Assembly (NCBI RefSeq): GCF_014201805.1
Contig: NZ_JACHFK010000005.1
Location: forward strand, 174,001-238,000
Origin: Deinococcus metalli
Lineage (GTDB): Bacteria > Deinococcota > Deinococci > Deinococcales > Deinococcaceae
Length of the DNA: 64,000 nucleotides
Direction of reading: 5' to 3'
The translations under genes were made by a program, and so were the position numbers. The notes below the pieces were generated by a model, which was given only the letters and a program-made list of their open reading frames with translations, had not been told where the DNA came from and searched no databases. Shown here in pieces: positions 39,322 through 60,149 of this stretch. How positions within the stretch are numbered: the stretch's first letter is position 1; each line of letters starts with the position of its first letter.

Positions 39322-39350
39322 AGCGTAGCAGCCGGAGCGCAGCGTTCCAA
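39322..39350 (-). promoter_or_regulatory. Promoter of the E1 alpha-beta unit
   Basis: Minus strand TTGGAA (39350-39345), 17-bp spacer, TACGCT (39327-39322). The predicted start near 39315 leaves a leader of about 175 nt, in which no ORF or riboswitch was recognised. Confidence 0.55.
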
Positions 39351-39399
39351 ACGGGCGCCCACGTCCATAGGACGGAACGGCGGGCTGCCGGGGGCGGGG

Positions 39400-39413
39400 T
39401 AGACTTCCCTCCA
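39400..39413 (+). promoter_or_regulatory. -10 box of the RNA methyltransferase gene, leaderless geometry
   Basis: TAGACT (39400-39405), seven bases, ATG 39413. The intervening bases are pyrimidine-rich, so no Shine-Dalgarno is possible. Confidence 0.5.
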
Positions 39414-40123
39414 TGTTGTTGTATGGGCGCAATCCGGTGCTGGAAGCACTGAAAGACGGTCGCGTGACCGAGGTGCTGGTCGCCAGGGGCGTCGAGGACG
39501 CGTTCGTCCGGGAACTCAAGGCCACCGGCGTGCACATCCGCTGGGGCGCGCGCATCGAACTCGACCAGCTCGCCGGCACCACCGCGCACCAGGGCGTGAT
39601 GGCCGAGGTCGAGGAACTGGCGTGGGCCAGCGTGGACGACATCCTCGACCGCGCCGAGCAGCGCGCCGAACCGCTGGTGGTCGTGCTGCTCGATGGCGTC
39701 ACTGATCCGCGCAACTTCGGGGCGATCATCCGCAGCGCCGAGGTGCTGGGCGCGCACGGCGTGGTGGTGGAGGAACGCCGCAGCGCGCCGCTGTCGCCGG
39801 TGGTCGCCAAGACCGCCGCCGGGGCCACGTCGTTCCTGCCGGTCGCGCAGACCAAGAACCTGCCCCGGCTGATCGACCAGCTCAAGGCGGACGGCGTGTG
39901 GGTGTACGGCGCGGCCGGCGAGGCGGCCCAGCCGGTGGGCCGCGTGGACTTCTCCGGCAAGGTGGCGCTGGTGATCGGCGCCGAGGGCGAGGGCCTGCGC
40001 CGCCTGGTGCGCGAGAAGTGCGACGTGCTGGTCAGCATTCCCACGCGCGGGCGGGTGCAGAGCCTGAACGCCTCGGTGGCGGCGGGCATCCTGCTGTACG
40101 AGGTCACGCGGGGCCGCGCGTGA
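39413..40123 (+). CDS. rlmB: SpoU/TrmH-family RNA 2'-O-methyltransferase (RlmB type)
   Basis: 236-aa knotted methyltransferase, likely methylating G2251 of 23S rRNA (E. coli numbering). N-terminal substrate-binding domain (LYGRNPVLEALK, HQGVMAEVEE), then SPOUT motifs: LLDGVTDPRNFGAIIRSAEVLGAHGVVV with the catalytic-type Arg/Asn, LVIGAEGEGLRRLVREKCD and SIPTRGRVQSLNASVAAGILLYE. The rRNA target is assigned by family resemblance only; a tRNA target is possible. Confidence 0.9.
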   Translation: MLLYGRNPVLEALKDGRVTEVLVARGVEDAFVRELKATGVHIRWGARIELDQLAGTTAHQGVMAEVEELAWASVDDILDRAEQRAEPLVVVLLDGVTDPRNFGAIIRSAEVLGAHGVVVEERRSAPLSPVVAKTAAGATSFLPVAQTKNLPRLIDQLKADGVWVYGAAGEAAQPVGRVDFSGKVALVIGAEGEGLRRLVREKCDVLVSIPTRGRVQSLNASVAAGILLYEVTRGRA

Positions 40124-41028
40124 CGCCGGGCCACTCCTGGCGCGTCGAGACCATCTCCAGCGGCGCCCTGACCCTGGAAGTACTGCCGGAGGTCGGAGCG
40201 AGCATCCTGAACCTGCGCGCCGCGTCGGGCCGACCGGTGATGCGGCCGGTGAAGCTGGCGGACGTGCAGACCAGCAGCCAGTGCGCCAGCTTCACGCTGC
40301 TGCCCTTCTCCAACCGCGTCCGGGACGCGCGCTTCGCGTTCGGCGGCACGGAGCACCAGTTGAAGGTGACCACCAAGGACGGCCTGACCCAGCACGGCGA
40401 CGTCCGCAACCGGCCGTGGACCGTCACGCGCGTCTCGGACGCGGGGCTGCGCTGCGACTTCGACTCGCGCGCCTTCCCGGACATCAACTGGCCGTGGGCG
40501 TTCACGGCGCGGGTGGAGTACACGCTGCACGGCCCGCACTTGGACACCAGCGTGACCCTCACGAACGCGGACACCACCCCCATGCCCGCCGGGATGGGGC
40601 TGCACCCGTACTTCACCCGCCGGGACGGCGCCACCGACCCGACCGTGACCTTTGACGCGGCCCTGGCCTACGACACCGATGACCGCGCGTTGCCGCTCGG
40701 CGCGGCTCGGACGCTGCGTCCCGACGAGGACTACCGCGTGCCCGCACCCGTCGGTGAGCGGACCATCGACCGCACGTACACCGCGTGGGACGGCGTGGCA
40801 CACCTCGACTGGGGCGGGCGCGGGCTGACCCTCACGGCCGACAGCGCGTTCTCGCACCTCGTGGTGTTCACCGCCCCGGACGGCTCGCTGGCCCTGGAAC
40901 CCACCAGCCACGCCACCGACGCCTTCAACCTCGCGGCGCGGGGCGTGGGGGGCGTGGACATGCGCGTCCTGGCGCCCGGTCAGAGCCTGGCGGGTGCGGT
41001 GCGGCTCACGCTGGAGGGTCGCTGGTAG
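40120..41028 (+). CDS. Aldose 1-epimerase (mutarotase) family protein
   Basis: 302 aa. FTLLPFSNRVRDARFAFGG (substrate Arg region), LTQHGDVRNRPW (His), MPAGMGLHPYFTRRDG (catalytic His), DRTYTAWDG (Asp) and FTAPDGSLALEPTSHATDAFNL (catalytic Glu) follow the galactose-mutarotase order. GTG 40120 overlaps the methyltransferase stop (GTGA), so the two are translationally coupled. Sugar specificity unknown. Confidence 0.92.
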   Translation: MTPGHSWRVETISSGALTLEVLPEVGASILNLRAASGRPVMRPVKLADVQTSSQCASFTLLPFSNRVRDARFAFGGTEHQLKVTTKDGLTQHGDVRNRPWTVTRVSDAGLRCDFDSRAFPDINWPWAFTARVEYTLHGPHLDTSVTLTNADTTPMPAGMGLHPYFTRRDGATDPTVTFDAALAYDTDDRALPLGAARTLRPDEDYRVPAPVGERTIDRTYTAWDGVAHLDWGGRGLTLTADSAFSHLVVFTAPDGSLALEPTSHATDAFNLAARGVGGVDMRVLAPGQSLAGAVRLTLEGRW

Positions 41029-41239
41029 GTCCGGACGTCGCCAGCAGCACGCCGGCACGGTCGCGCAGCTCGAAGCCCGGCCGCTGCCGCGCCGACAGCC
41101 AGCGCAGCGCGTCCAGCAGGTCGTCCGTCTCGCGCATGACCTCGGGGCGCTCACCGCGCCACAGCACGCGGTAGGCGCGGGCGGTCGGCGGCGCTTCCCA
41201 GCGGTTGCCGTCGTCCTCTTTCACGAATGCACGCGACAT
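41006..41239 (-). CDS. Hypothetical protein, 77 aa
   Basis: Small polar protein MSRAFVKEDDGNRWEAPP, ending LATSGPTSDPPA, with a helical middle (MRETDDLLDALRWLSAR). It overlaps the 3' end of the epimerase gene by 23 nt on the opposite strand. AATGCT ends 6 nt before the ATG, matching the local leaderless pattern. No family recognised. Confidence 0.6.
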   Translation of the reverse strand: MSRAFVKEDDGNRWEAPPTARAYRVLWRGERPEVMRETDDLLDALRWLSARQRPGFELRDRAGVLLATSGPTSDPPA

Positions 41240-41311
41240 GCCCCCAGCATTGGCCCCGGCCGTGAACGCCGCATTTGCCCGGCGTGACTGTCCCTTCAGC
41301 CGGGCGCGCGG

Positions 41312-42379
41312 TCAGTCGCGCAGGTCCGGAATGCTCGCCTTGGCGGCCAGTACCACCGTCGCCTCGCGCGGCGTGCCGTCGCGGACGTAGCCCAGGCGCA
41401 CGGCCACGCCGATGCCCACGCCGCGCACCGCCGTGATGAACTCGTCGGCGTCGCGCACGGGGGTGCCGTTCACGCTGGTGATGATGTCACCCAGGCGCGA
41501 GAGGTTGCCGTCCTTGTCGAACTGCGCGCCGCGCAGACCGGCCCGCGCCGCCGGGCTGCCCCGCGCGACGCGCGACACGATGGCGCCCGGCGGGTCGGTC
41601 ATGCCGCTGTGGACGTCGTCCAGCACCAGCCCCACCACGGCCACGTCCTGCTTGCGGCCCGCCAGCAGACCCTCGACCAGCGCGTTCCCCGCCACGACCG
41701 GCACCGCGTAGCTGCGCTGCGTGCGGTTCTCGCCGTCCACGCGGATGTAACTGACCACCCCGATCGCCTGCCCGTTGCCGTCGATGATCGGCCCGCCGCT
41801 GTCGCCCGGTGCCAGGGGCGCGCTCATCTCCAGCGTGCCCTGCGGGAAATCCGCCCGACCAGCCGCTGCGTCCAGCCCCAGCAGCGTGCCGCGCCGGGGC
41901 TGCAGGAACTCCCCGCCGCTGTTCCCGATGGCCAGCACCGTCTCGCCCACGCGCGGGGCGCGCGTCGTCAGTTTCAGGAACGGAAACGGCCCGCGGCCGT
42001 CGACGCTCAACAGCGCCACGTCGGCGGCCGCGTTGAAGGCCGTGACGCGCGCGCGGTAACTCCTGCCGGACACCGTGCTCACCTGGAACAGCGTGCCGGT
42101 GCTCACCACGTGGTACGCGGTCAGCACCTGCCCCTGGTCGCTGATGAAAAACCCGGTGCCGATGCCTGCCGAGTTCCGCGCGGGATCGACGCTCTCGACC
42201 TGCACGGTCGCCGGGCGGGTCTGCTCGAACAGCGCCCGCGTTTCACGGGGCAGGGGATCGGGCAGGGTACGCGCGGCACTGGGGGCCGGGGCCGCCTGAG
42301 CGTCGGGCGCGCGCGGCGGCAGCAGGTACGCTCCCAGCGCCAGCAGGAGCAGGACCGGAAGCCACGGAGACGCGCGCAT
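41312..42379 (-). CDS. Exported S1C (trypsin-like) serine protease with PDZ domain
   Basis: 355-aa DegP/HtrA-type protease. N-terminal membrane anchor or signal (WLPVLLLLALGAYLLP), then the protease domain with His90 in LTAYHVVS, Asp120 in AAADVALLSV and Ser194 in APGDSGGPII, followed by one PDZ domain (about 245-345; RGSPAARAGLRGAQFD, LGDIITSVNGTPVRDADEF). Role in envelope protein quality control is inferred from the family. TAGACT (42391-42386) is six bases before the ATG. Confidence 0.94.
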   Translation of the reverse strand: MRASPWLPVLLLLALGAYLLPPRAPDAQAAPAPSAARTLPDPLPRETRALFEQTRPATVQVESVDPARNSAGIGTGFFISDQGQVLTAYHVVSTGTLFQVSTVSGRSYRARVTAFNAAADVALLSVDGRGPFPFLKLTTRAPRVGETVLAIGNSGGEFLQPRRGTLLGLDAAAGRADFPQGTLEMSAPLAPGDSGGPIIDGNGQAIGVVSYIRVDGENRTQRSYAVPVVAGNALVEGLLAGRKQDVAVVGLVLDDVHSGMTDPPGAIVSRVARGSPAARAGLRGAQFDKDGNLSRLGDIITSVNGTPVRDADEFITAVRGVGIGVAVRLGYVRDGTPREATVVLAAKASIPDLRD

Positions 42380-42437
42380 CCCAGCAGTCTAGGCGCCGGG
42401 CGTCGGCCGCACGGTGGGCGAACGCACCAGCGGACGC

Positions 42438-42451
42438 TACGCTGGTGATCA
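42438..42451 (+). promoter_or_regulatory. -10 box of the EVE-domain gene, leaderless geometry
   Basis: TACGCT (42438-42443), seven bases, ATG 42451. An in-frame GTG at 42445 would leave only one base and is rejected. Confidence 0.45.
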
Positions 42452-42921
42452 TGCCCTTCTGGCTCCTCAAGTCCGAACCGGACGTGTTCGGGTACCCCGA
42501 TCTCCAGCGTGTGGGCCGCGAACCGTGGAACGGCGTGCGCAACTACCAGGCGCGCAACAACCTGCGCGCCATGCGCTCGGGCGAGCTGTGCCTGTTCTAC
42601 CACTCCAACGCGAAACCGAACGGCATCGCGGGCGTGGCGCGCGTGAGCCGCGAGGCCCACCCGGACAACCTGCAGTTCGATCCGGCCAGTGCGTACTACG
42701 ACCCCAGGTCGCCGATGGACGACCCGCGCTGGAGCATGGTCGAGGTCGAGCCGGTGCGCGCCTTCCCGCGCGTGCTGACGCTGGACGACCTGCGTGCCCT
42801 GCCCGGGTGGCAGGACTCCCCGCTGATCCGCAAGGGCACCCGCCTGAGCGTCCTGCCCGTCAGCGACACGGAATTCCGCGCGGCGCTGGCCGCGGTGGGC
42901 CTGGATGCCGATCACCTTTGA
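42451..42921 (+). CDS. EVE-domain protein
   Basis: 156-aa single EVE (PUA-like) domain: MPFWLLKSEPDVFGYPDLQR, WNGVRNYQARNNLRAMRSGELCLFYHSN, GIAGVARVSREAHPD, DPRWSMVEVEPVRAFPRVLTLDDLRA and LIRKGTRLSVLPVSDTEF. EVE domains bind modified bases in DNA or RNA; the target here is unknown. The downstream acetyltransferase gene overlaps its end by 17 nt. Confidence 0.93.
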   Translation: MPFWLLKSEPDVFGYPDLQRVGREPWNGVRNYQARNNLRAMRSGELCLFYHSNAKPNGIAGVARVSREAHPDNLQFDPASAYYDPRSPMDDPRWSMVEVEPVRAFPRVLTLDDLRALPGWQDSPLIRKGTRLSVLPVSDTEFRAALAAVGLDADHL

Positions 42922-43417
42922 GCCGCTGACCGCAGCGGACGTGCCCCGCTTCACCGGCTGGCTGCAACAGCCCCATGTCCGCGCGTTCTGGGACGACGGC
43001 GAGCGCGACGAGGCAGCGGTCACCGGGCAGTACCTGGGCCCGGACCGCGACGACGTGCCCGGCTTCATCTTCAGCGTGGACGGGCGCCCCGCCGGCTTCC
43101 TCCAGACCGAGTGGATACAGGATGGGCACGAGTTCCAGCCGTGGGCCGCGCCGGGAGGGGAGACCTGGGCCATCGACCTCCTGATCGGGGAGGCCGAGCT
43201 GATCGGTCACGGCGTGGGGCCTCGGGTGATCACGGCGTTCATCGGAACACTTCAACGCGAGCGACCGGCTCTGCGCCGCATGGTGATCGATCCGGACGAG
43301 CGCAATGCGCGGGCGATTCGCGCCTACGGCAAGGTGGGGTTCGAGCCGGCCGGCATTCTGGAGGGTGATGGCGAGCGGCGGGTGATCATGACCTTGAACG
43401 TTGGGTGGAGGGGGTAG
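42905..43417 (+). CDS. GNAT acetyltransferase, AAC(6')-I-like
   Basis: 170 aa. Overall order resembles AAC(6')-Ib-type aminoglycoside acetyltransferases and related siderophore acetylases: GWLQQPHVRAFWDDGE, FIFSVDGRPAGFLQTEWI, WAIDLLIGEAELIGHGVGPRVITAFI (acetyl-CoA P-loop region) and RMVIDPDERNARAIRAYGKVGFEPAG. Aminoglycoside resistance should not be assumed, because chromosomal members often have other substrates. It overlaps the EVE gene and is co-transcribed with it. Confidence 0.85.
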   Translation: MPITFEPLTAADVPRFTGWLQQPHVRAFWDDGERDEAAVTGQYLGPDRDDVPGFIFSVDGRPAGFLQTEWIQDGHEFQPWAAPGGETWAIDLLIGEAELIGHGVGPRVITAFIGTLQRERPALRRMVIDPDERNARAIRAYGKVGFEPAGILEGDGERRVIMTLNVGWRG

Positions 43418-43847
43418 GTGGGCGCCTGCGGCGGGCTTCCCCACCCCCCGGCCCCCTACCCCAGAGGGGCAGGGGGAGAGCGCTGCGCTAGGCAGGTGGT
43501 CGGCACGTCATTCGGGCTGGCCGGAGCTGAGGCCTCGTCAGCGTGGGGCCGCGTCTTTGCCTCGTGCATTGTCGCCGTCACCACCCGCGCGCTGCGCGCA
43601 CGATGGCTTTCGGTCAGGTGCTCGGTGGGACGCTTCGGTTTTGAACCCCTTGCCACTGGTGGGGACTCGCGGATCTGCGTGCAGAAGCTGGGAGGAGCAG
43701 CACTGAAAGGACTGTATGGAGCTTCTCGACTGATTCGGCCTGGGCTCCGTCACGTACCCGTCGTGCCGGGCTGCGAAATGGGTCAATGGTTTCTAAGCCA
43801 CTCGGCGCACGGTGTCCAGCCGGGCGCGCCGGTATGCTTCACGCAAG
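43418..43847. other. 430-bp non-coding stretch upstream of mutS2
   Basis: No ORF here has convincing coding character. The first part holds a G/C-run hairpin. The remainder (about 43500-43800) is AT-richer than the flanking genes. The look is of a dispersed non-coding repeat or decayed sequence, not of a gene; other genomic copies cannot be tested here. Confidence 0.5.
43452..43476. repeat. C-run/G-run hairpin after the acetyltransferase gene
   Basis: Arms CCCCCTACCCC (43452-43462) and GGGGCAGGGGG (43466-43476) pair with a single mismatch around AGA, 34 nt after the stop. It may act as a terminator, though only A/G follows. Similar C-rich/G-rich palindromes occur as dispersed repeats in several GC-rich bacteria. 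Confidence 0.55.
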
Positions 43848-46133
<2,286 letters not shown>

Positions 46134-46212
46134 CCCCGGACACCAGAGCCGGAGCCCCGGACCGGCAGATGTGAGAACTTTGTACGGCGCGAACGGGTAG
46201 GGTGGGGCCGTC

Positions 46213-47223
46213 ATGCCGCTGTCCCTCCGTCGCCCTGGCCCATCCCTCCGCTCCCGGCTTGTGCAGGCCGCCCGCACCGTGATCCGCGCGGGCGTGGTGC
46301 TGACAGCCGTGGCCGCCCCGGCCGCGCAGGCACAGTCCACGATCTTCCACCTCCCGGCCAACTACATGGGCCGCTTCGGCACGTCCGAGATCGCGTACAC
46401 CACCGCCACGGGCTTCGGCGTGCGCTACATCCCGCTGCCCACGGACCCGGATGTCCGGCTGACGGTCGTGAAGCAGGCGAACTACTGGGAGATCAACATC
46501 GGCAGCCGCGTGGACGATACGACCCTGGCGGGCGGCGTGTACTTCGACGGCTACACGGCGCCCGAGGGCATTCCCCGCATGGAGTACACCCACAACCCGG
46601 CGCTAGGCGTGCAGTACAGCGCGCTGATCCAGGGAGACGGCCTGCACTCGCACCTGTCCGGCGGCTACGCCTTCAAGACGCTGGGGGATCAGGTGCGGGT
46701 GCTCGCGGTGGCCGGCGTGGCCACGCAGGCAAACACCATGGCTCCGTACGCCCAGGCCGAGGTGGCCGGCGGCGTCGGCAAGACCTTCGGCGTGGTGAAC
46801 ACCTACGCGGGGGCCACGCTGCGCACGTCGGTCTTCCCGGCGCAGGGACAGGTGCTGGGGAATGTGGATGTCTATCTGGCCGCGTCGTCGAGCCCGCTGC
46901 CGGGGCTGTCACTGGCCGCGTCGCACTTCGAGCGCTACGTGGTCGGTTCGGTGCCCCTGCCGGATTTCGGCATGTCACGCTATGAGGAGAGCAACCTCAC
47001 GGCCCTGTACCGGCTGCCCGCGACCGGGAATCTGCTGTCGCTGGGCGCGGTTCGGGCGCGCGCGAGCCGCAACTGGACGGCCGGGTACACCTACGTGTGG
47101 GCCGACGTGCTGCTCGACGTGCGCGGGCTGCCCAGCCTGCTGGGGCCAGGGGTCGGCTACCAGTTCGGGCCGAACGGCGCGGACAGCCGCTGGCTGTTCA
47201 CCCTGGTCACGCTGGGCCGCTGA
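46213..47223 (+). CDS. Predicted exported beta-rich protein, unknown function
   Basis: 336 aa. Signal peptide ending AQAQ at about residue 41 ([13 protein letters not shown]). The mature part is built of short alternating strands such as [33 protein letters not shown] and [10 protein letters not shown]. This alternation with aromatic strand ends resembles an outer-membrane beta-barrel, but no family is recognised. TAGGGT (46198-46203) lies 9 nt before the ATG; the same bases are also faintly Shine-Dalgarno-like. Confidence 0.75.
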   Translation: MPLSLRRPGPSLRSRLVQAARTVIRAGVVLTAVAAPAAQAQSTIFHLPANYMGRFGTSEIAYTTATGFGVRYIPLPTDPDVRLTVVKQANYWEINIGSRVDDTTLAGGVYFDGYTAPEGIPRMEYTHNPALGVQYSALIQGDGLHSHLSGGYAFKTLGDQVRVLAVAGVATQANTMAPYAQAEVAGGVGKTFGVVNTYAGATLRTSVFPAQGQVLGNVDVYLAASSSPLPGLSLAASHFERYVVGSVPLPDFGMSRYEESNLTALYRLPATGNLLSLGAVRARASRNWTAGYTYVWADVLLDVRGLPSLLGPGVGYQFGPNGADSRWLFTLVTLGR

Positions 47224-47328
47224 CCGGAAAGGCACACCTGCGACGGAGCTATCCCTGCCCTGATGACCGTCGGTGCGGCCGGCATGCGTGGCCGGTCGGG
47301 CGCGGCGGCGGCCGGGAATCGTGGTAAA

Positions 47329-47346
47329 ACTGAGGCGTACCTCAGT
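47329..47346. repeat. Perfect 7-bp inverted repeat in the nuo leader
   Basis: ACTGAGG (47329-47335), CGTA, CCTCAGT (47340-47346), about 105 nt after the preceding gene and 88 nt before nuoA. No T-tract follows directly; operator or mRNA leader hairpin. Confidence 0.5.
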
Positions 47347-47394
47347 CTGTCCGTCGCCGCTCGTCATCTGGCCCCCTCTCTTTTTTTCCAGCCT

Positions 47395-47414
47395 CTCGTG
47401 CTCTTTTTCACGAG
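47395..47414 (+). promoter_or_regulatory. Hairpin with U-rich loop just upstream of nuoA
   Basis: CTCGTG (47395-47400), loop CTCTTTTT, CACGAG (47409-47414), preceded by a pyrimidine tract (47371-47388). It ends about 20 nt before the nuoA GTG, so it could affect initiation. Confidence 0.4.
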
Positions 47415-47433
47415 TGATGCCGGGAGCAGGAGT

Positions 47434-47820
<387 letters not shown>

Positions 47821-47953
47821 GAGCGGGTACGCTTCCGTTGGCTGGTCAAGAGAGGGGAGGGGCCGCCCCTGACCCTGCGGCCACTGAACACGGAACGGGC
47901 CAGAGTATTGCGGTGGTTTTGAACCCGTGGCGTCACGCACCGGAGGTGCGCCC

Positions 47954-48486
<533 letters not shown>

Positions 48487-48490
<4 letters not shown>

Positions 48491-49182
48491 CGGGGGACAG
48501 CAAACTCACCGGCCGCGAAGGCGTGGCGCAGTCGTCGCAGTCGGGGGCGCCGCGGCCCGCGCCCGCCGTTCCCGCCGCGCCGAAGGCTGATCCGCGCGAC
48601 CTGGTGCCGCTGCTGCGCGAACTGAACCTCACCGAGGACGACGCGGCCGAACCGACCGTGCTGGTCACGCCGGATGAGCTGCTGGGCGTGGCGCAGGCCC
48701 TCAGGGCGCGCGGGTTCATGCTGATGGACTGCGTCGGCATCGACTACCTGACCTATCCCGACGCCCGGCCGGAGCGCTTCGCGGTGCTGCACAACGTCTA
48801 CCACCCGCGCGACCACCGCCGGCTGTTCCTGCGGGTGTGGCTGCACGAGGGCCAGAGCGTGCCCAGCCTGTATCCGGTGTGGAAGGCCGCGAACTACCTG
48901 GAGCGCGAGGTCTACGACCTGATGGGCGTGGAGTTCACCGGCCACCCGGACCTGCGCAAGGTGCTCACCCCGGACGACCTGGAAGGCCACCCGCTGCGCA
49001 AAGACTTCCCGCTGGGCGAGTCGCCCACCCTGTTCCGCGACGGGCGCTTTCTCGACCCCGCCGCGTTCCGCGCGGGCCTGACCGGACAGAGCAGCGGCCT
49101 GACCGGCTACCGCGGCAGCCTGCGCCGCGGCGGCACGCGCGACATCGAACCGCCCGTGATGCCGGAAGGAGGGCCGAAATGA
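48487..49182 (+). CDS. nuoC: NADH-quinone oxidoreductase subunit C
   Basis: 231-aa 30-kDa-type subunit: [94 protein letters not shown]-terminal extension of about 35 residues rich in Pro/Ala/Ser. GTG 48487 overlaps the nuoB stop (GTGA). Not fused to nuoD. Confidence 0.95.
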
Positions 49183-49237
49183 GGACCCGCCGCGCTCGTC
49201 TGACAGTCCGCTGGACTGACCGAAGGGAGACCACCCC

Positions 49238-50535
<1,298 letters not shown>

Positions 50536-50536
<1 letters not shown>

Positions 50537-51350
50537 TGACCTTGAGTTTGCCCGCCACGCACCGTCATCTGCCACTCCCCGACGTGCCGGAAGCGTTGGC
50601 CCCTCTTCGGGAACAGATTTTGAAGAGTGTGCGTCCAGCCTGGTTATTACGCGCTGCGAATGCCGACCATATGAACGAGGGGGACAGTGTCGTGGGTGGC
50701 GATTCGCCGTCCCGCGCTGAGGGAGAGGAGTGGCCGACCTGCGTTCACTGTCAACGCGAGATGGGCTTTGTCATGCAGATTCACCTGACGGAAGAACTCG
50801 TCAGCGTTCTCATGGGTGTGAAATCGGGCCTGTTCCAGTTCTGGAATTGCTGGTACTGCCTTCCTGGCGGGGAAGCCTATGCAGATGCCCGTGACCTGCT
50901 CACCTTTGAGATGAGTGAGGGAAAATCCGTCCCATACGGCTCCTCCCGGCTTCTCGCACGGTGGACTGAGGGCGGGGGCAACAACACTGGCCCCAGATAC
51001 CCGTCCGAGCAGAACCTACTCTTCTTGAAAAAGCTCCTTCCAGAGGCCGTGCTGAGCCTGCCCCATCCCTTCGACGAGCAGTTCACCACGCTTGAAGATG
51101 ACGAGCGGGACGCCTACTGGGACGCCGCGCGGCCCTATCTGAACGAGGACACGCTCTGTCAGATCGGTGGCTACCCGGCCTGGATGCAGGACGGTCGCTG
51201 GCCGAGAAGACCCGCGACAGGGCGGCCCGCCGACTTCATTCTGGCTCTGGGTACAGGCGATACCGACGTGCTCTGGGGTGACACAGGCTTCTACTACTTC
51301 TTTGCTGAGCAGGGGAAATTGGCTGAACCGTTCGTGCTGGAGCAGACCCT

Positions 51351-51354
<4 letters not shown>
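50536..51354 (+). CDS. DUF1963-type protein inserted in the nuo operon
   Basis: 272 aa (273 if GTG 50533 is used). DUF1963-like features: HQ/CQIGGYPAWMQD, then FILALGTGDTDVLWGDTGFYYFFAEQGKL. It also carries paired cysteines, CVHCQREMGF and FWNCWYC, that could bind zinc. No role in complex I is known for this family. The gene has noticeably more A/T than its neighbours, yet is tightly embedded: its start overlaps the nuoD stop (TGATG) and its end overlaps the nuoE start (ATGA). Suggests a cargo insertion that kept translational coupling. Confidence 0.8.
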
Positions 51355-56657
<5,303 letters not shown>

Positions 56658-56690
56658 TGCGCGCCCCATCACACATGAAAGGAGCCGGAT

Positions 56691-57245
56691 ATGGGCGTTC
56701 TTGAGATTGCCAAGGGCATGGGTCTGACGCTGGGAAAACTCTTCCAGAAGCCCGTGACCGTCAGTTACCCCGAGCAGCGGGCCACGTTGCAGCCGCGCTT
56801 CCGCGGGCGGCACATCCTCACGCGTCATCCCGGCCAGCGCCCCGGAGAATTGGGGCTGGAGAAGTGCATCGGGTGCAGCCTGTGCGCTGCGGCGTGCCCG
56901 GCGTACGCCATCTACGTGGAGGCCGCCGAGAACGACCCGGCGAACCCCACGAGTCCCGGCGAGCGCTACGCGAAGGTGTACGAGATCAACATGCTGCGCT
57001 GCATCTTCTGCGGCATGTGCGAGGAAGCGTGCCCGACCGGCGCGGTCGTGCTGGGCAACGAGTTCGAGATGGCGGACTACCGCTACGGCGACTTCGTGTA
57101 CGGCAAGGAGGACATGCTGGTTGGCGTGACCGGCAGCCTGCCGCAGCGGCGCGAGGCCGCCCGCAAGGGCAAACCCGTGCGGCTGGGTTTCCAGGTGGAA
57201 CACGGCGTGCGCGCCGAGCTGGAGGGGGTGACGTACCCGACATGA
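56691..57245 (+). CDS. nuoI: NADH-quinone oxidoreductase subunit I
   Basis: 184-aa ferredoxin-like subunit with two 4Fe-4S motifs, [20 protein letters not shown] and [20 protein letters not shown] strong AAAGGAG lies upstream. The C-terminal tail from about residue 140 is basic and variable. Followed by a 73-nt gap with no ORF. Confidence 0.97.
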   Translation: MGVLEIAKGMGLTLGKLFQKPVTVSYPEQRATLQPRFRGRHILTRHPGQRPGELGLEKCIGCSLCAAACPAYAIYVEAAENDPANPTSPGERYAKVYEINMLRCIFCGMCEEACPTGAVVLGNEFEMADYRYGDFVYGKEDMLVGVTGSLPQRREAARKGKPVRLGFQVEHGVRAELEGVTYPT

Positions 57246-57318
57246 GCAGGACGCAGAGGAACGGAGAGAGTGGCGTGAGGGGTACAGACGCCGCCGGGCT
57301 GGGAAGTGGAGGCCACCC

Positions 57319-57911
<593 letters not shown>

Positions 57912-57912
<1 letters not shown>

Positions 57913-58214
57913 TGGTGCCGACCGCGTCCTACGTGGCCCTGTCGGGCATCCTGTTCGCGCTGGGCATGATCGGCGTGCTGACCCGCCGCACCGCGATCAT
58001 GGTCTTTCTGTCGGTGGAACTCATGCTGAACGCCGCGAACCTGGCCCTGGTGGCCTTCGCGCGGGCCTGGGGCGACCCGACCGGGCAGACCGCCGTCTTC
58101 ATCGTGATGACCCTGGCCGCCGCCGAGGTGGCGATCGGCCTGGCGATCATCGTCGCCATCTTCCGCAAGCGCGAGACCACCAATGTGGACGCCCTCGCGG
58201 GCATGAAAGGCTGA
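57912..58214 (+). CDS. nuoK: NADH-quinone oxidoreductase subunit K
   Basis: 100-aa, three-TM subunit. The conserved membrane glutamates are in [13 protein letters not shown] and [12 protein letters not shown], both needed for proton pumping in the family. Confidence 0.97.

Positions 58215-60145
<1,931 letters not shown>

Positions 60146-60149
<4 letters not shown>

Noticed and set aside
42905..43417. Aminoglycoside resistance gene
   Set aside because: Similarity to AAC(6')-I enzymes is at family level only; sequence alone does not support a resistance call.
43456..43656. Minus-strand 66-codon ORF in the mutS2 upstream region
   Set aside because: No ribosome site, no coding bias, and overlaps other short frames of equal quality; treated as non-coding.
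47263..47433. Longer NuoA starting at 47263
   Set aside because: The extension crosses hairpins and a pyrimidine tract, has no ribosome site and adds non-NuoA sequence.
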